NCBI GenBank assembly: GCA_946479255.1
Contig: CAMLFK010000013.1
Location: forward strand, 1-42,168
Length of the DNA: 42,168 nt
DNA from: an uncultured Oxalobacteraceae bacterium
GTDB taxonomy: Bacteria; Pseudomonadota; Gammaproteobacteria; Burkholderiales; Burkholderiaceae
Direction of reading: 5' to 3'
Shown piece by piece: positions 26,216 to 34,757 of the stretch. Within the stretch, counting starts at the first letter, position 1; each line of letters begins with the position of its first letter. The notes under the pieces are model-generated. The model was not told the origin of the DNA, searched no databases, and worked only from the letters and a program-made list of their open reading frames with translations. A program made the position numbers and the translations under genes.

Positions 26216-27064
26216 GTGAGCGAACATACACCAGGAAATGCAGGGCGCGCCGAACCGGGCTTGTTTCCGGAACAAGGTGCGCAGCCAACTCCGCAGCGCC
26301 AGCGGACCGAACCGGGCCGGTACGCCGATCCGGGGCCGCCGGACGATGATGTGCCAAGCTTTTCGGCCGGGCCCGAGGTGCCGCGGTTTAACGCCGGCCC
26401 CGAGGTGCCGCGTTTCGCCGTGCCGCCCGACGGCGACGGGCCGCCCGCTGCCGAAGTCGATCTGCCGCCCTTCGGCGCGACGCTGCCCTTGGCGCCGCCG
26501 CCGCCCGCGCGCTGGGGCTCGCGCCTGGCGCTGCTGGGCGTGGGCATTGTCGGGCTGGGGGGGCTGGCTGGTGGGCTGTTGTGGTTCGACGGCCAGCGCA
26601 ATGTCGACCGCTCGTTCGAAGTGCTGGCCATGAGTTCGCGCGCTCCCGATGCCGCGGTGCCCGTACCGGCGCCGACTCCTGCTCCGGCGCCGGTTCAGCA
26701 AAGTGCGCCTGAACCGGTGCCGCCGCTGGTCACCTTGCCGCCCGAGGAAGCCGGACCGCGGCCGCCGCAGTCCGCCACTCCTACCCAGGTCGCCACGACG
26801 GCAGTGTCCAAGGCGGTCGCCAAGCCAGTCAAAAAGGTGGCAGCCGGCGCGCCCGCCAGGAACGTGCGCAAGGCAGCGGCGAAACCTGGCGCCAAGGCGC
26901 TTGCCAAAAAGGTGGCCAAGAAGAAAAGCACCGCCGCGGCGCGCAAGACCGGCGCCGCTCAACGCACCGCGCTGGCGCCGCGTCCCGTCCCACGCGTGCC
27001 GGTGCAGCAGCGCCGCTGCAAACGCGGCGAGCTGGCGCGCGAGTGCCTTGGCTTAAAGGGGTAG
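26216..27064 (+). CDS. Membrane-anchored Pro/Ala/Lys-rich protein
   Basis: The 282-residue product has a Pro-rich acidic N-terminal region (1-98) with a repeated PEVPRF unit, one transmembrane helix (about 102-124, LALLGVGIVGLGGLAGGLLW), a Pro/Ala-rich spacer (140-200), and a basic histone-H1-like segment (about 205-250, KKVAAGAPARNVRKAAAKPG, AKKVAKKKS). A short Cys-containing tail ends it. The lysine-rich part could bind peptidoglycan, teichoic-like polymers or DNA depending on topology. The start is a GTG at 26216 with no strong ribosome site. Its 3' end overlaps the convergent dadA stop by 12 bases. No family is recognised, and composition bias makes homology hard to judge. Confidence 0.65.
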   Translation: MSEHTPGNAGRAEPGLFPEQGAQPTPQRQRTEPGRYADPGPPDDDVPSFSAGPEVPRFNAGPEVPRFAVPPDGDGPPAAEVDLPPFGATLPLAPPPPARWGSRLALLGVGIVGLGGLAGGLLWFDGQRNVDRSFEVLAMSSRAPDAAVPVPAPTPAPAPVQQSAPEPVPPLVTLPPEEAGPRPPQSATPTQVATTAVSKAVAKPVKKVAAGAPARNVRKAAAKPGAKALAKKVAKKKSTAAARKTGAAQRTALAPRPVPRVPVQQRRCKRGELARECLGLKG

Positions 27065-28264
27065 GGCGGCCGATACCGCGGCGCCGGTCATCTCGGCGGT
27101 GGCCGCCGACAAAGTCCAGCCCAGGTGGCCGTGCCCGGTGTTGTAGAACACGCCGGGCAGCCGGCCAGGCCCCACGCGCGGGCGCATCTCCGGCATGGTC
27201 GGACGCAGGCCCGCCCACGGCACCACCGTGCGCGTATCGACTTCAGGGAAGCAGCGCTCCACCCAGCTGGTCAGCGGGCGAATGCGGTCGGCCCGGATAT
27301 CCAGGTTAAAGCCATTGAATTCCGCCGTGCCCGCGACCCGCAGGCGCGTATCGCCGAAGCGGCTGGCCACCAGCTTGGCCTCGTCGTCGACCAGGCTGAC
27401 CTGCGGCGCGCTGTCGCGGCTGCGCGTGTCCGCGAGATGCACCGTGATCGAATAGCCCTTGACCGGGTAGACATTGACCCGGTCGCCGACCATCGCCGCC
27501 AGCGCGCGGCTGGCCGTGCCGGCGCAGATCACCACCCCATCGACATCGAGCAGCTCGTCGCCGAAGCCGACTTCAATGCTGGCGCCATGGTGGCGCAGCG
27601 AGCGCACCGCGTGGCCGTGCAGGAACTGGACGCCGCGCCTGCGCGCCGCCTGCGCCAGGCCGGTGGTGAACATGTGGATGTCGCCGCTGGCGTCGCTGTC
27701 GGTATAGAAACCGCCGTGCAGCTCGCCGTGCAGGGCCGGTTCGATGTTCCGGATCTCGCCGGGCGTAACCGCGTGGCGCACCAGCCCGCCCTGCGCCAGC
27801 ATGCGCGTGACCTCGGCGGCGGCATCGAAGCCGGCCTTGTCGCGGTAGATGTGCAGGATGCCCTTGCGTTTCAGGTCGAACTCGATCTGCTCTTCCTGGG
27901 CCCAGGCGAACAGATGCTCGCGCGCGGCCAGCGCCATGCGCGCGGTATCGATGGTGGTGCTGCGGTAGCGCGGCATGGCCATCAAAAACTCGGCGAACCA
28001 GGACAGCTTGTGCCAGCTGGGAGCAGGGTGCAGCAGCAGGGGCGCGTCGCGGCGCGCCATCCATTTGAGTCCCTTGACCACGGTGCTCCAATGGTTCCAG
28101 GCCTCGGCATTGGAGGCCGACAGCTGGCCGCCATTGGCGTACGAGGTTTCCATGGCCGGGTAGCGGTGGCGCTCGAGCAGCGTTACGCCATAGCCGCGCC
28201 GGGCCAGTGCGTAGGCGGTGGTAACGCCGGTGATGCCCCCGCCGATGACTGCGATCGATTTCAT
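27053..28264 (-). CDS. dadA: D-amino acid dehydrogenase, small subunit
   Basis: The 403-residue flavoprotein begins with an FAD-binding Rossmann motif (IAVIGGGITGVTTAYALARRG, with the following acidic LLER). It shows the DadA features SYANGGQLSASNAEAWNHW, APSWHKLSWFAEFL, VKGYSITVHL, and WAGLRPTMPEMRPRVGP near the C-terminus, then the flavin-closing GHGHLGWTLSAATAEM. It oxidises D-amino acids (D-alanine best) to 2-oxo acids with electrons passed to quinones, on the inner face of the membrane. Length is close to the usual 410-430. No alanine racemase (dadX) is adjacent, unlike the enterobacterial operon. It overlaps the upstream convergent gene by 12 bases. Confidence 0.9.
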   Translation of the reverse strand: MKSIAVIGGGITGVTTAYALARRGYGVTLLERHRYPAMETSYANGGQLSASNAEAWNHWSTVVKGLKWMARRDAPLLLHPAPSWHKLSWFAEFLMAMPRYRSTTIDTARMALAAREHLFAWAQEEQIEFDLKRKGILHIYRDKAGFDAAAEVTRMLAQGGLVRHAVTPGEIRNIEPALHGELHGGFYTDSDASGDIHMFTTGLAQAARRRGVQFLHGHAVRSLRHHGASIEVGFGDELLDVDGVVICAGTASRALAAMVGDRVNVYPVKGYSITVHLADTRSRDSAPQVSLVDDEAKLVASRFGDTRLRVAGTAEFNGFNLDIRADRIRPLTSWVERCFPEVDTRTVVPWAGLRPTMPEMRPRVGPGRLPGVFYNTGHGHLGWTLSAATAEMTGAAVSAALPL

Positions 28265-28359
28265 GAGTGCCGAAGTAAGCGCGTGTGCGCGACAACCGGC
28301 AAGGATAGCAGGGCGTGGCCTTTTTTGCTATGTTGGCCGCTCGCCCTTGCTCGTCCTTG

Positions 28360-30042
28360 CTAGTTGGCGCCGGGCGCCTGGCGCAGGATTTCCGTCAGCG
28401 CCCGTCCTTCGGCGGCAGCCGGCGGCCGCACCCGCAGCAGGTGGCCGAGGGTCGGCACCAGGTCCACCACCTCGGCATACTGCGAATATGCGCCCGGCCT
28501 GATCCAGCGTTCACCCATGATCATCAGCGGCACATTGGTGTCGTAGGCGTAGGGCGTGCCGTGCGAGGCGCCGTGGGTGCTCTCGCTGAAGATCCAGTGC
28601 GGCTTGATCACCACCATCAGGTCGCCCGAGATCTGGCGATGCCAGGCGCGCCGCATCAGCGTATCGAGCCGGGTGCCGGCCGCGCCGCCGCCTTCGAGCT
28701 GGGTGCGGGTATAGACGTTGGCGATGCCATCGTGGGCCAGCAGGAAGCGGGCCGCGGCATCGTCCAGGTCGGCCCGGCGGATATTGCGCCGTTCGGCCAG
28801 GTCGTAGTCGAGATAGATGTTCGGCAGCGAAGCGTTGCGCACCAGCTTGTCGGTGGCGAATTTGCCGGCCAGGTGGCGGCCAAGGGCCTCGACCAGCTTG
28901 TCGCCGTTCAGGCGGGAGCTATCGATTTTGCGCGCCTGCGAAAACTCCGGCACGTTCGAAAAGCCGTGGTCGGCGGTAAGTACCACGATCACCTTATCGA
29001 GGCCCACGCGCTGGTCCAGAAAACCAAAGAAGCCGGCCAGCATGCGGTCGACCCGCTGCAGGTGGTCGTGCGACATTTTGCTCTCGGGGCCGTAGCGGTG
29101 GTTGATGATGTCATGCGCCGACAGGCTCACGCCCAGCACGTCCGGCACGCCGGCCGGGTTGTTGCCTAGGTCCTCGCCCAGCACGGCGGCGCGCGCGAAC
29201 TCCAGGGTCAGCTCGTCGAGCCAGGGCGTGGCCTTGATGGCGTCGTAGTAGTCCGCATCAAGCTTGCCCCCGGCCTTGCCGAAGCTGATCGGGAAAGCTT
29301 TGGCGGCGCCTTCCTTGACGCGCACGAATTCATCGGCCAGGTCGTCGGCATAGGCGCTGTCCGGCAGCAGCGCGCTCCATGGCTTGCCGGCGTAGCGGTC
29401 CTGCGGACGGGCGTCGCGGAACTTGCGCACCCAGGCCGGATGTGCGCCCATGTAGAAGGTACTGCTGGCGAAGTTGCCGCTGTCTTCCATGTACATATAA
29501 GCCGTGCCGGTGCGGCCCGCCAGCAGGATCGCCCCGCGGTCCTTGCCGCTGACGGTGACGACCTTGCTGCGGCTGCCGTTGGAATAGCGCAGCTCGTCGC
29601 CCAGGGTCGGCACACGCAGGCGCGCCGGCGAGGTCCCGTCGTCGGCCTTGGTCACTTCGCCGAGATAAGTGTGGCGCAGGTCGTCGGTGCAGTAGACCTC
29701 TTTACCGGTGGCCGGATCGATCCAATGGTTCCCGATGACGCCGTGCTGGTAGGGATAGGCGCCGGTCAGGATGGCCGCGTGGCCGACCGCGGTGACGGTA
29801 ATGCCATGTGCGTGGTGGGCATTGCTGAACCACGCGCCCTGGTCGAGCAGGCGGCGGAACCCGCCCTGGCCGAACTGATCGCGGTAGCGCTGCACCTGTT
29901 CCTGGGGCAGGCCGTCCACCACCATGACCACCACCAGCTTGGGGCGTGGCGGGGTACCGGTTTTGGAGGCCTGCGTGGCGGCGTGGGTGGTGCCGGTAAG
30001 GACGGTGACCAGCAAGGCGGCGCGCAGCAATACAGCAATCAT
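28360..30042 (-). CDS. PafA-like secreted alkaline phosphatase
   Basis: The 560-residue protein has a signal peptide (MIAVLLRAALLVTVLTG, cleavage near THA) and an alkaline-phosphatase-superfamily core. Metal ligands appear in VVDGLPQEQV (Asp43) and LTADHGFSNVPE, with a further His in STHGASHGTPY. The nucleophile is probably Thr84 in ITVTAVGHAAILTGAYP, the Thr arrangement of phosphate-insensitive PafA-type enzymes. DVLGVSLSAHDIINHRYGPES supplies further ligands. It should hydrolyse phosphomonoesters in the periplasm. A Lys/Arg pair typical of the family is expected but not checked. PafA enzymes are often constitutive, and no PHO box is visible upstream. It complements PhoX 4 kb away. Confidence 0.85.
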   Translation of the reverse strand: MIAVLLRAALLVTVLTGTTHAATQASKTGTPPRPKLVVVMVVDGLPQEQVQRYRDQFGQGGFRRLLDQGAWFSNAHHAHGITVTAVGHAAILTGAYPYQHGVIGNHWIDPATGKEVYCTDDLRHTYLGEVTKADDGTSPARLRVPTLGDELRYSNGSRSKVVTVSGKDRGAILLAGRTGTAYMYMEDSGNFASSTFYMGAHPAWVRKFRDARPQDRYAGKPWSALLPDSAYADDLADEFVRVKEGAAKAFPISFGKAGGKLDADYYDAIKATPWLDELTLEFARAAVLGEDLGNNPAGVPDVLGVSLSAHDIINHRYGPESKMSHDHLQRVDRMLAGFFGFLDQRVGLDKVIVVLTADHGFSNVPEFSQARKIDSSRLNGDKLVEALGRHLAGKFATDKLVRNASLPNIYLDYDLAERRNIRRADLDDAAARFLLAHDGIANVYTRTQLEGGGAAGTRLDTLMRRAWHRQISGDLMVVIKPHWIFSESTHGASHGTPYAYDTNVPLMIMGERWIRPGAYSQYAEVVDLVPTLGHLLRVRPPAAAEGRALTEILRQAPGAN

Positions 30043-30620
30043 GGTTGCGGAAGAAAAAGGCGGGCAAAAGTGCGTTGGCAGTGTACACCACCCATCAGCT
30101 CGCCACGGGCCGGCGGCGCTGGCGTTGCGTCAATTCCGGGGTCACTGCCCACATTGATATACGAACTCGGCTGTAGAGAATCCAGTTAAATCCCGCCAGC
30201 CGGCCGATTTAAATGCCGGCTTATTCACATCGCGGCGTGCTTTTAAAACTCGGCTGGCTTCATCTCATAGGGGGAATTGAATCGGGCGATGAATGCGCCG
30301 CCCGATGAGTCCGTGTATCGAAGTGAGTACCAGCCTCGGGTTTTTTATCGCCGCGGTTTGATTGGTTTATCGCCTGTTGCCGGATGAGCTCGGGTAATGA
30401 TGTGGGCACTGACTCCGGGGTGGATTGAACACGCTGTCATCAACGATTGCGGGTGTATGCCGCCACTGCCGGATGGTCTTGGTGATTTTGCGGCTGGCAA
30501 ATTGCACCCCGATGACCGGAGCGACTTTGTGTTAAAGCAAAAAGTCACTGCCGAAACTGCTCAACCATATGCTGGTGCTCAGTCCGCCTTGGACGTGGCG
30601 CCTTTTCGATCGGAGACCAC
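30043..30620. other. Long structured leader before M4 protease gene
   Basis: This stretch of about 580 bases contains no clear gene. Two hairpins are visible: AGCCGGC/GCCGGCT (30198-30221) and a stronger ATCGGGCG/CGCCCGAT (30281-30306). A T-run of six follows at 30341-30346 after CTCGGG, which could pair with part of the second hairpin. A short open frame (30397-30624) ends in an ATGA overlap with the protease start. It may be a regulated untranslated leader. Confidence 0.4.
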
Positions 30621-30624
30621 ATGA
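30397..30624 (+). CDS. Possible short upstream frame coupled to M4 protease
   Basis: A 75-residue frame (start MMWALTPGW, end APFRSETT) terminates with a TGA that overlaps the protease ATG in ATGA. The ribosome site before it is poor and the protein resembles nothing I know, so it may be chance. If translated it would couple translation of the protease. Confidence 0.25.
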   Translation: MMWALTPGWIEHAVINDCGCMPPLPDGLGDFAAGKLHPDDRSDFVLKQKVTAETAQPYAGAQSALDVAPFRSETT

Positions 30625-32432
30625 ACTTGCGCAAAACCTTGCTAGCCGCCGCGTTGTCGACCTTTCCCCTCCTGGCCATGGCGCAAGCCGCGCAGCCGGC
30701 GCGCCCGCTGATGAGCGGCCCGGGCAACCTGAATCCGCAGGCCACGGCGGCGGCGCTGGCGCAGCTGAGCGCGCAGCGTGCCGTGGGCGGCTTGGGCGCC
30801 GAGCACGCGCTGCGCCTGGCGTCCCAGCATCCCGGCGTGGACGGCACCCATGTGCTGCGCGCCGACCACACCTATAAGGGCGTGCGGGTGTTCGGCTCGG
30901 AATCGGTGGTCGTGACCGACCGCGCCGGCGCCATCCTGTCCGAGTCGTCCAGCGAACGGCGCCAGCTGCTGGCCAAGCCGGCCACCAATATTCAGGGGCC
31001 GGGCAATACCTTCAGCGTGCAGCCGGCCTTGAGCCCGCGCGACGCCATCGATGCGGCCTTGCGCACCATCACCCCGGGCGGGGTGCAGGTGGTGCCGCCG
31101 CGCGCGGAGCTGATCGTCTATCCGATCGTGCGTTCCGAGCGCGCCCCCAGCGCGATCGACAAGCCGGAAGAAGACCTCAATGCCGTCGATGTGGAGGAGG
31201 TGGTGGAGCGCTACGAGCTCGCTTACCTGGTGCAGACGCGCATGCGCCTGAACCAGCATCCACTGTTCCACGACACGGTGGTGAGCGCGGCCAACGGGCG
31301 CATCCTTTCTCAGTGGAGCATGCTGCAAACCGCGACCGGCAGCGGCAAGAGCCAGTACAACGGCACCGTCCCGCTCAGCACCACCCAGGATGGCAGCAAC
31401 TTCAAGATGATCGACCCCTTGCGCGGCACCGGCGGGCAGTACGGGGCCTTGGCGGTGACCAATGCCAACCATGGCACCGATCCCGGCGAAGTGTTTGTGC
31501 ACACAGGGAACGAGTGGGGCGACGGCAAGCAGTACATCGACGGCGGCAGCACCACCGACGCCAACGGCCAGACCGCGGCGGTGAACGCCATGTGGGGGCT
31601 GATGAATACCTACGATGCGCTCAAAAATGTGCTCGGCTGGACCTCGCTGGACGGCCAGAACACCTCGACCTTCATCGCGGCCCACGTCAACACCGCGTAC
31701 GACAACGCGTATTACAGCGACACGTGCAAGTGCATGTTCATCGGCGACGGCTCGTCCTTCAACAGCCTGGGTTCGGTCGATGTGGTGGGCCACGAAATGG
31801 GCCATGGCGTCACGGCCAGCACCTCGAACCTGATGTACTTCGGCGAGTCGGGCGGGCTGAACGAGTCGAGCTCGGACATCACCGGCGAGGCGGTGGAGGC
31901 GTATGCGCGCGCCGGCGGCGCCGGGCCGAATTTCCCAGCCGAGGGCAACGACTGGGTGCTGGGCAAGGAGATCAGCAAGAACGGCACGCCGCTGCGCTGG
32001 ATGTACAAGCCGAGCAAGGACGGCGCCAGCCCGGACGCATGGTCGGCCAACATCAAGCGCCTGGACGTGCACTACAGCAGCGGGCCGAATAACCGCATGT
32101 TCTATTTCCTGTCGCAGGGCTCAAACGCCGACAAGAACAGCGATTACTTCAGCAAGTACCTGGTGCGCCAGCCGGCCGCGATGAGCGGCATCGGCATGGA
32201 CAAGGCTTACCGCATCTGGTTCAAGGCGGCCACCACCAAGTTCACCGCGGTGACCAACTACAAGGATGCGCGCGCCAAGATGCTGGTGGCGGCGCAGGAA
32301 TTGTACGGCCCGAACAGCCGGGAGGTGGTGGCCGTACAGCGTGCCTATGCGGCCATTAACGTGGGCGCCGACCTGGACGAGCAGGCCCCTCAGGCACCGA
32401 GCGCGCCGGACGGCGCGATGGCGCCGCGGTAA
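30621..32432 (+). CDS. Secreted M4 metallopeptidase (thermolysin family)
   Basis: The 603-residue preproprotein has a signal peptide (MNLRKTLLAAALSTFPLLAM, cleavage near AQA). An FTP/PepSY propeptide follows (about 35-225, THVLRADHTYKGVRVFGSE, YELAYLVQTRM) that normally acts as chaperone and inhibitor. The thermolysin-like domain shows zinc-binding HEMGH (391-395), the third ligand in GGLNESSSDI and the catalytic His in LDVHYSSGPNNRMFYFL. It should be secreted, self-process and digest extracellular protein. GGAGA precedes the ATG by 6 bases. It has a long structured leader, and its 3' end overlaps the convergent kinase gene by 43 bases. There is no C-terminal carbohydrate-binding or P-domain. 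Confidence 0.95.
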   Translation: MNLRKTLLAAALSTFPLLAMAQAAQPARPLMSGPGNLNPQATAAALAQLSAQRAVGGLGAEHALRLASQHPGVDGTHVLRADHTYKGVRVFGSESVVVTDRAGAILSESSSERRQLLAKPATNIQGPGNTFSVQPALSPRDAIDAALRTITPGGVQVVPPRAELIVYPIVRSERAPSAIDKPEEDLNAVDVEEVVERYELAYLVQTRMRLNQHPLFHDTVVSAANGRILSQWSMLQTATGSGKSQYNGTVPLSTTQDGSNFKMIDPLRGTGGQYGALAVTNANHGTDPGEVFVHTGNEWGDGKQYIDGGSTTDANGQTAAVNAMWGLMNTYDALKNVLGWTSLDGQNTSTFIAAHVNTAYDNAYYSDTCKCMFIGDGSSFNSLGSVDVVGHEMGHGVTASTSNLMYFGESGGLNESSSDITGEAVEAYARAGGAGPNFPAEGNDWVLGKEISKNGTPLRWMYKPSKDGASPDAWSANIKRLDVHYSSGPNNRMFYFLSQGSNADKNSDYFSKYLVRQPAAMSGIGMDKAYRIWFKAATTKFTAVTNYKDARAKMLVAAQELYGPNSREVVAVQRAYAAINVGADLDEQAPQAPSAPDGAMAPR

Positions 32433-33358
32433 GCCAGCTTGGCCGCCGCCAGCCGGTTGGCCTGGGCGGCGGCTTCCACCGGCGCGGCGCCGTGCTGCAG
32501 GTAAAACAGGAAGCTGCCGTTCCAGCAGTCGCCGGCGCCGGTGGTGTCGATCACTTTCTCGGCCACGGCGCCGGGCACGTGGCGCGCCGGGCCGGCACCG
32601 GCCAGGATGCAGCCGCCGGCGCCGCACTTGAGGGCCACGTTGCGGGCCCGCTCGGCAAAGCGTCCGGCCACGGCGAAGCCGGCATCGATGCTCTCGTCCT
32701 GGCCGCTGTCCTCACCCAATTCCCCCAGCAGCACCGCGTCGGCCGGATGGCTCGGCAAGATCCACTCGGCGAACGGGGCGATCTCTTCGAAGGCGGCGCG
32801 CGCGGCCGCCAAGCCGCCTTGGGCCGCCCACAGGCGCGGGCGGTAATTCGGGTCGTAGGCCACGCGCACGCCTTGGGCCAGGGCGATGCGGGCCGCCGCC
32901 AGGGTGGCTTCGCGCGCCGATGCCGACAGGGCCTGGGTAATGCCTGAGAGCAGCAGCCAGTGGCTGGAGGCCAGGTAAGCCGGGTCGATGTCTTCCGGGC
33001 CGATGCGCGAGGCGGCCGTGGCGTGGCGGCGGTAGGTAAATTCGCGTTCGCCGTCGGCGGCGACGGCGATGAAGTAGATGCCGTTGTCGCCCGGGCGCTC
33101 GAGCGCGTGGCTGGTATCGATGCCTTCGGCGCGCCAGGCTTGCAAGAGGCCGGGGCCGAAGGGGTCGTCGCCGACCCGGGTGATGAAGCCGGCCTGGCCG
33201 CCCAGGCGCCGCAGCGCCACCAGCGAGTTGAGCACGTCGCCGCCGTAGCCGCGCTGCATGGCGCTCGCCTCGCCGAGCGGCTCGGCCGAGTGGAACTCGA
33301 CCATGCATTCTCCAATGCCGAGCAGGTCGAAGCGGCGCGGGCGGGTCATATCGTTCAT
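32390..33358 (-). CDS. kdgK: 2-dehydro-3-deoxygluconokinase (PfkB family sugar kinase)
   Basis: The 322-residue kinase starts at the ATG at 33358, which has AAGGAA 8 bases upstream; the frame is open 50 codons further without homology. Family landmarks are LGIGECMVEF, GYGGDVLNSLVALRRLGG (substrate site), FITRVGDDPFG, AYDPNYRPRLW, LKCGAGGC and the PfkB signature with catalytic base DTTGAGDCWNGSF. It probably phosphorylates 2-keto-3-deoxygluconate to KDPG for the Entner-Doudoroff pathway; closely related fructokinases cannot be excluded. It lies without other sugar-acid genes, though gudD is 14 kb away. Its C-terminal codons overlap the convergent protease gene by 43 bases. Confidence 0.8.
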   Translation of the reverse strand: MNDMTRPRRFDLLGIGECMVEFHSAEPLGEASAMQRGYGGDVLNSLVALRRLGGQAGFITRVGDDPFGPGLLQAWRAEGIDTSHALERPGDNGIYFIAVAADGEREFTYRRHATAASRIGPEDIDPAYLASSHWLLLSGITQALSASAREATLAAARIALAQGVRVAYDPNYRPRLWAAQGGLAAARAAFEEIAPFAEWILPSHPADAVLLGELGEDSGQDESIDAGFAVAGRFAERARNVALKCGAGGCILAGAGPARHVPGAVAEKVIDTTGAGDCWNGSFLFYLQHGAAPVEAAAQANRLAAAKLAYRGAIAPSGALGA

Positions 33359-33571
33359 TGTGTTGGTTCCTTGATCAGCAAAAGGCGGCAGGGGACAAAA
33401 GAGGCAAAGGCCGCAGATTGCCCGTTTTTTGCCGAATGCGCAATTGGCGCAATCGCCAGGGTGAGCGAAGCGCCGCCTTTCCTGCTCACTTGCGCGCCGG
33501 ACCTTTGCCAATAGGTTTTAAATGGGCGCATGCCTGATGTCACATTGGTGTAACAAAGCCGCGCAAAAAAG

Positions 33572-33599
33572 TTAACATTATGTATCTTTTTATTATATT
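33572..33599 (+). promoter_or_regulatory. Sigma-70 promoter of HAF/PEP-CTERM gene
   Basis: TTAACA (33572-33577), a 16-base spacer and TATATT (33594-33599) each match consensus at 5 of 6 positions in a conspicuously AT-rich stretch. It is 28 bases before the start at 33627, which has AAGGGG just upstream. Confidence 0.55.
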
Positions 33600-33626
33600 A
33601 TCAAGATTTTAACAAGGGGCCGCTAC

Positions 33627-34736
33627 ATGGCTATCACAAGAAAATTGCTAGGACTGGCGGCGCTGTCGAACCTGGTCGCGCCGCTGGTCTGCGCTGCCGC
33701 GCCGCTGTACAAGGCGACGCCGATCGGCAGCATCGGCGGCTCCAGCGGCGACTTGACGGACCTGAACAATGGCGGCCAGATCGTCGGCTACGCGCTGACC
33801 AAGTCGAACGTGGTCAATGCCTACGTCTCGTCCGGCGGCGTCAGCAGCAGCCTGCAGCCAGGCTGGGCCAGCGCCAGCTCGGCCTCGGGCATCAACGATG
33901 CCGGCGTGATTGCCGGTGACGTGACATCGAGCGGCTCAACCCGCGCGGTGACATTTTCCAACGGCGCGGTCGACACGCTCGGTACGCTGGGCGGCGACAG
34001 CGTGGCCACGGGCATCAACAACCGCGGCGATGTGGCGGGCACCTCCAAGCTGGAGGACCCGGGCATCGAGCACGCGTTCCGCTATACGAAGGCGGGCGGC
34101 ATCGAGGACCTGGGCACGCTCGGCGGCAGTAACAGCGTGGCCAATCACATCAACAGCAATGGCAGCGTGGTCGGCCACAGCGACGTTGCCGGCAGCGCTT
34201 CCTACCATGCCTTCATGTATGCCAACGGCAGCATGAGCGACCTGGGCACCCTGGGCGGGACCTTCAGTTCGGCCAATGCGGTCAACGACAAAGGGCTGGT
34301 GGCCGGCTTTTCTTACACGGCCGGTAACGCCTATGCGCACGGCTTCCTGTATGCCAACGGCCAGATGACGGACTTGTCGACACTGGGCGGCTCCAACAGC
34401 TATGCGCTGGGCCTGAACAACCTGGGGCAGGTGGTGGGCAGTTCGGAAATGCTGGGCGGCAGCGCGACCCACGCTTTCCTGTATGCGAACGGGGTCATGA
34501 CGGACTTGAATTCCCTGGTCGGTCCGGAGTTTGAGTTTGTGCTGCGCTATGCAGCAGACATCAATGAGGCCGGCCAGATTGCCGCGCTTGGCTGCAACAA
34601 CCTGGGGACCTTTTGCCAGGGCTTCCTGCTCGACCCGGTCAATCCGGTACCGGAACCGGCATCCTGGGCCATGATGGCCATGGGCGGGATCCTGGTGGCG
34701 CTGGCCGCGCGCCGGCGCCGCCGGCCGGCACGCTGA
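33627..34736 (+). CDS. HAF-repeat PEP-CTERM exported protein
   Basis: The 369-residue protein has a signal peptide (about residues 1-24, ending VCAAA) and five or more HAF-type repeats of about 45 residues. Each has a DLGTLGG-like core (for example DLGTLGGSNSVANHINSNG, DLSTLGGSNSYALGLNNLG) and a following GxVVG plus HAF or HGF. Such repeats form a propeller-like extracellular structure. The tail is a PEP-CTERM signal (VPEPASWAMMAMGG, hydrophobic segment, ARRRRRP), so it should be processed by an exosortase and sent to the cell surface. Function is unknown; these proteins are associated with exopolysaccharide and biofilm matrix. It has its own good promoter and converges on the M23 gene. Confidence 0.92.
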   Translation: MAITRKLLGLAALSNLVAPLVCAAAPLYKATPIGSIGGSSGDLTDLNNGGQIVGYALTKSNVVNAYVSSGGVSSSLQPGWASASSASGINDAGVIAGDVTSSGSTRAVTFSNGAVDTLGTLGGDSVATGINNRGDVAGTSKLEDPGIEHAFRYTKAGGIEDLGTLGGSNSVANHINSNGSVVGHSDVAGSASYHAFMYANGSMSDLGTLGGTFSSANAVNDKGLVAGFSYTAGNAYAHGFLYANGQMTDLSTLGGSNSYALGLNNLGQVVGSSEMLGGSATHAFLYANGVMTDLNSLVGPEFEFVLRYAADINEAGQIAALGCNNLGTFCQGFLLDPVNPVPEPASWAMMAMGGILVALAARRRRRPAR

Positions 34737-34757
34737 GCTTGTGCCCGGGGTTGACAC

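Noticed and set aside
30642..32072. 476-residue minus-strand open frame
   Set aside because: Antisense to the M4 protease, with no start signal or recognisable motif.
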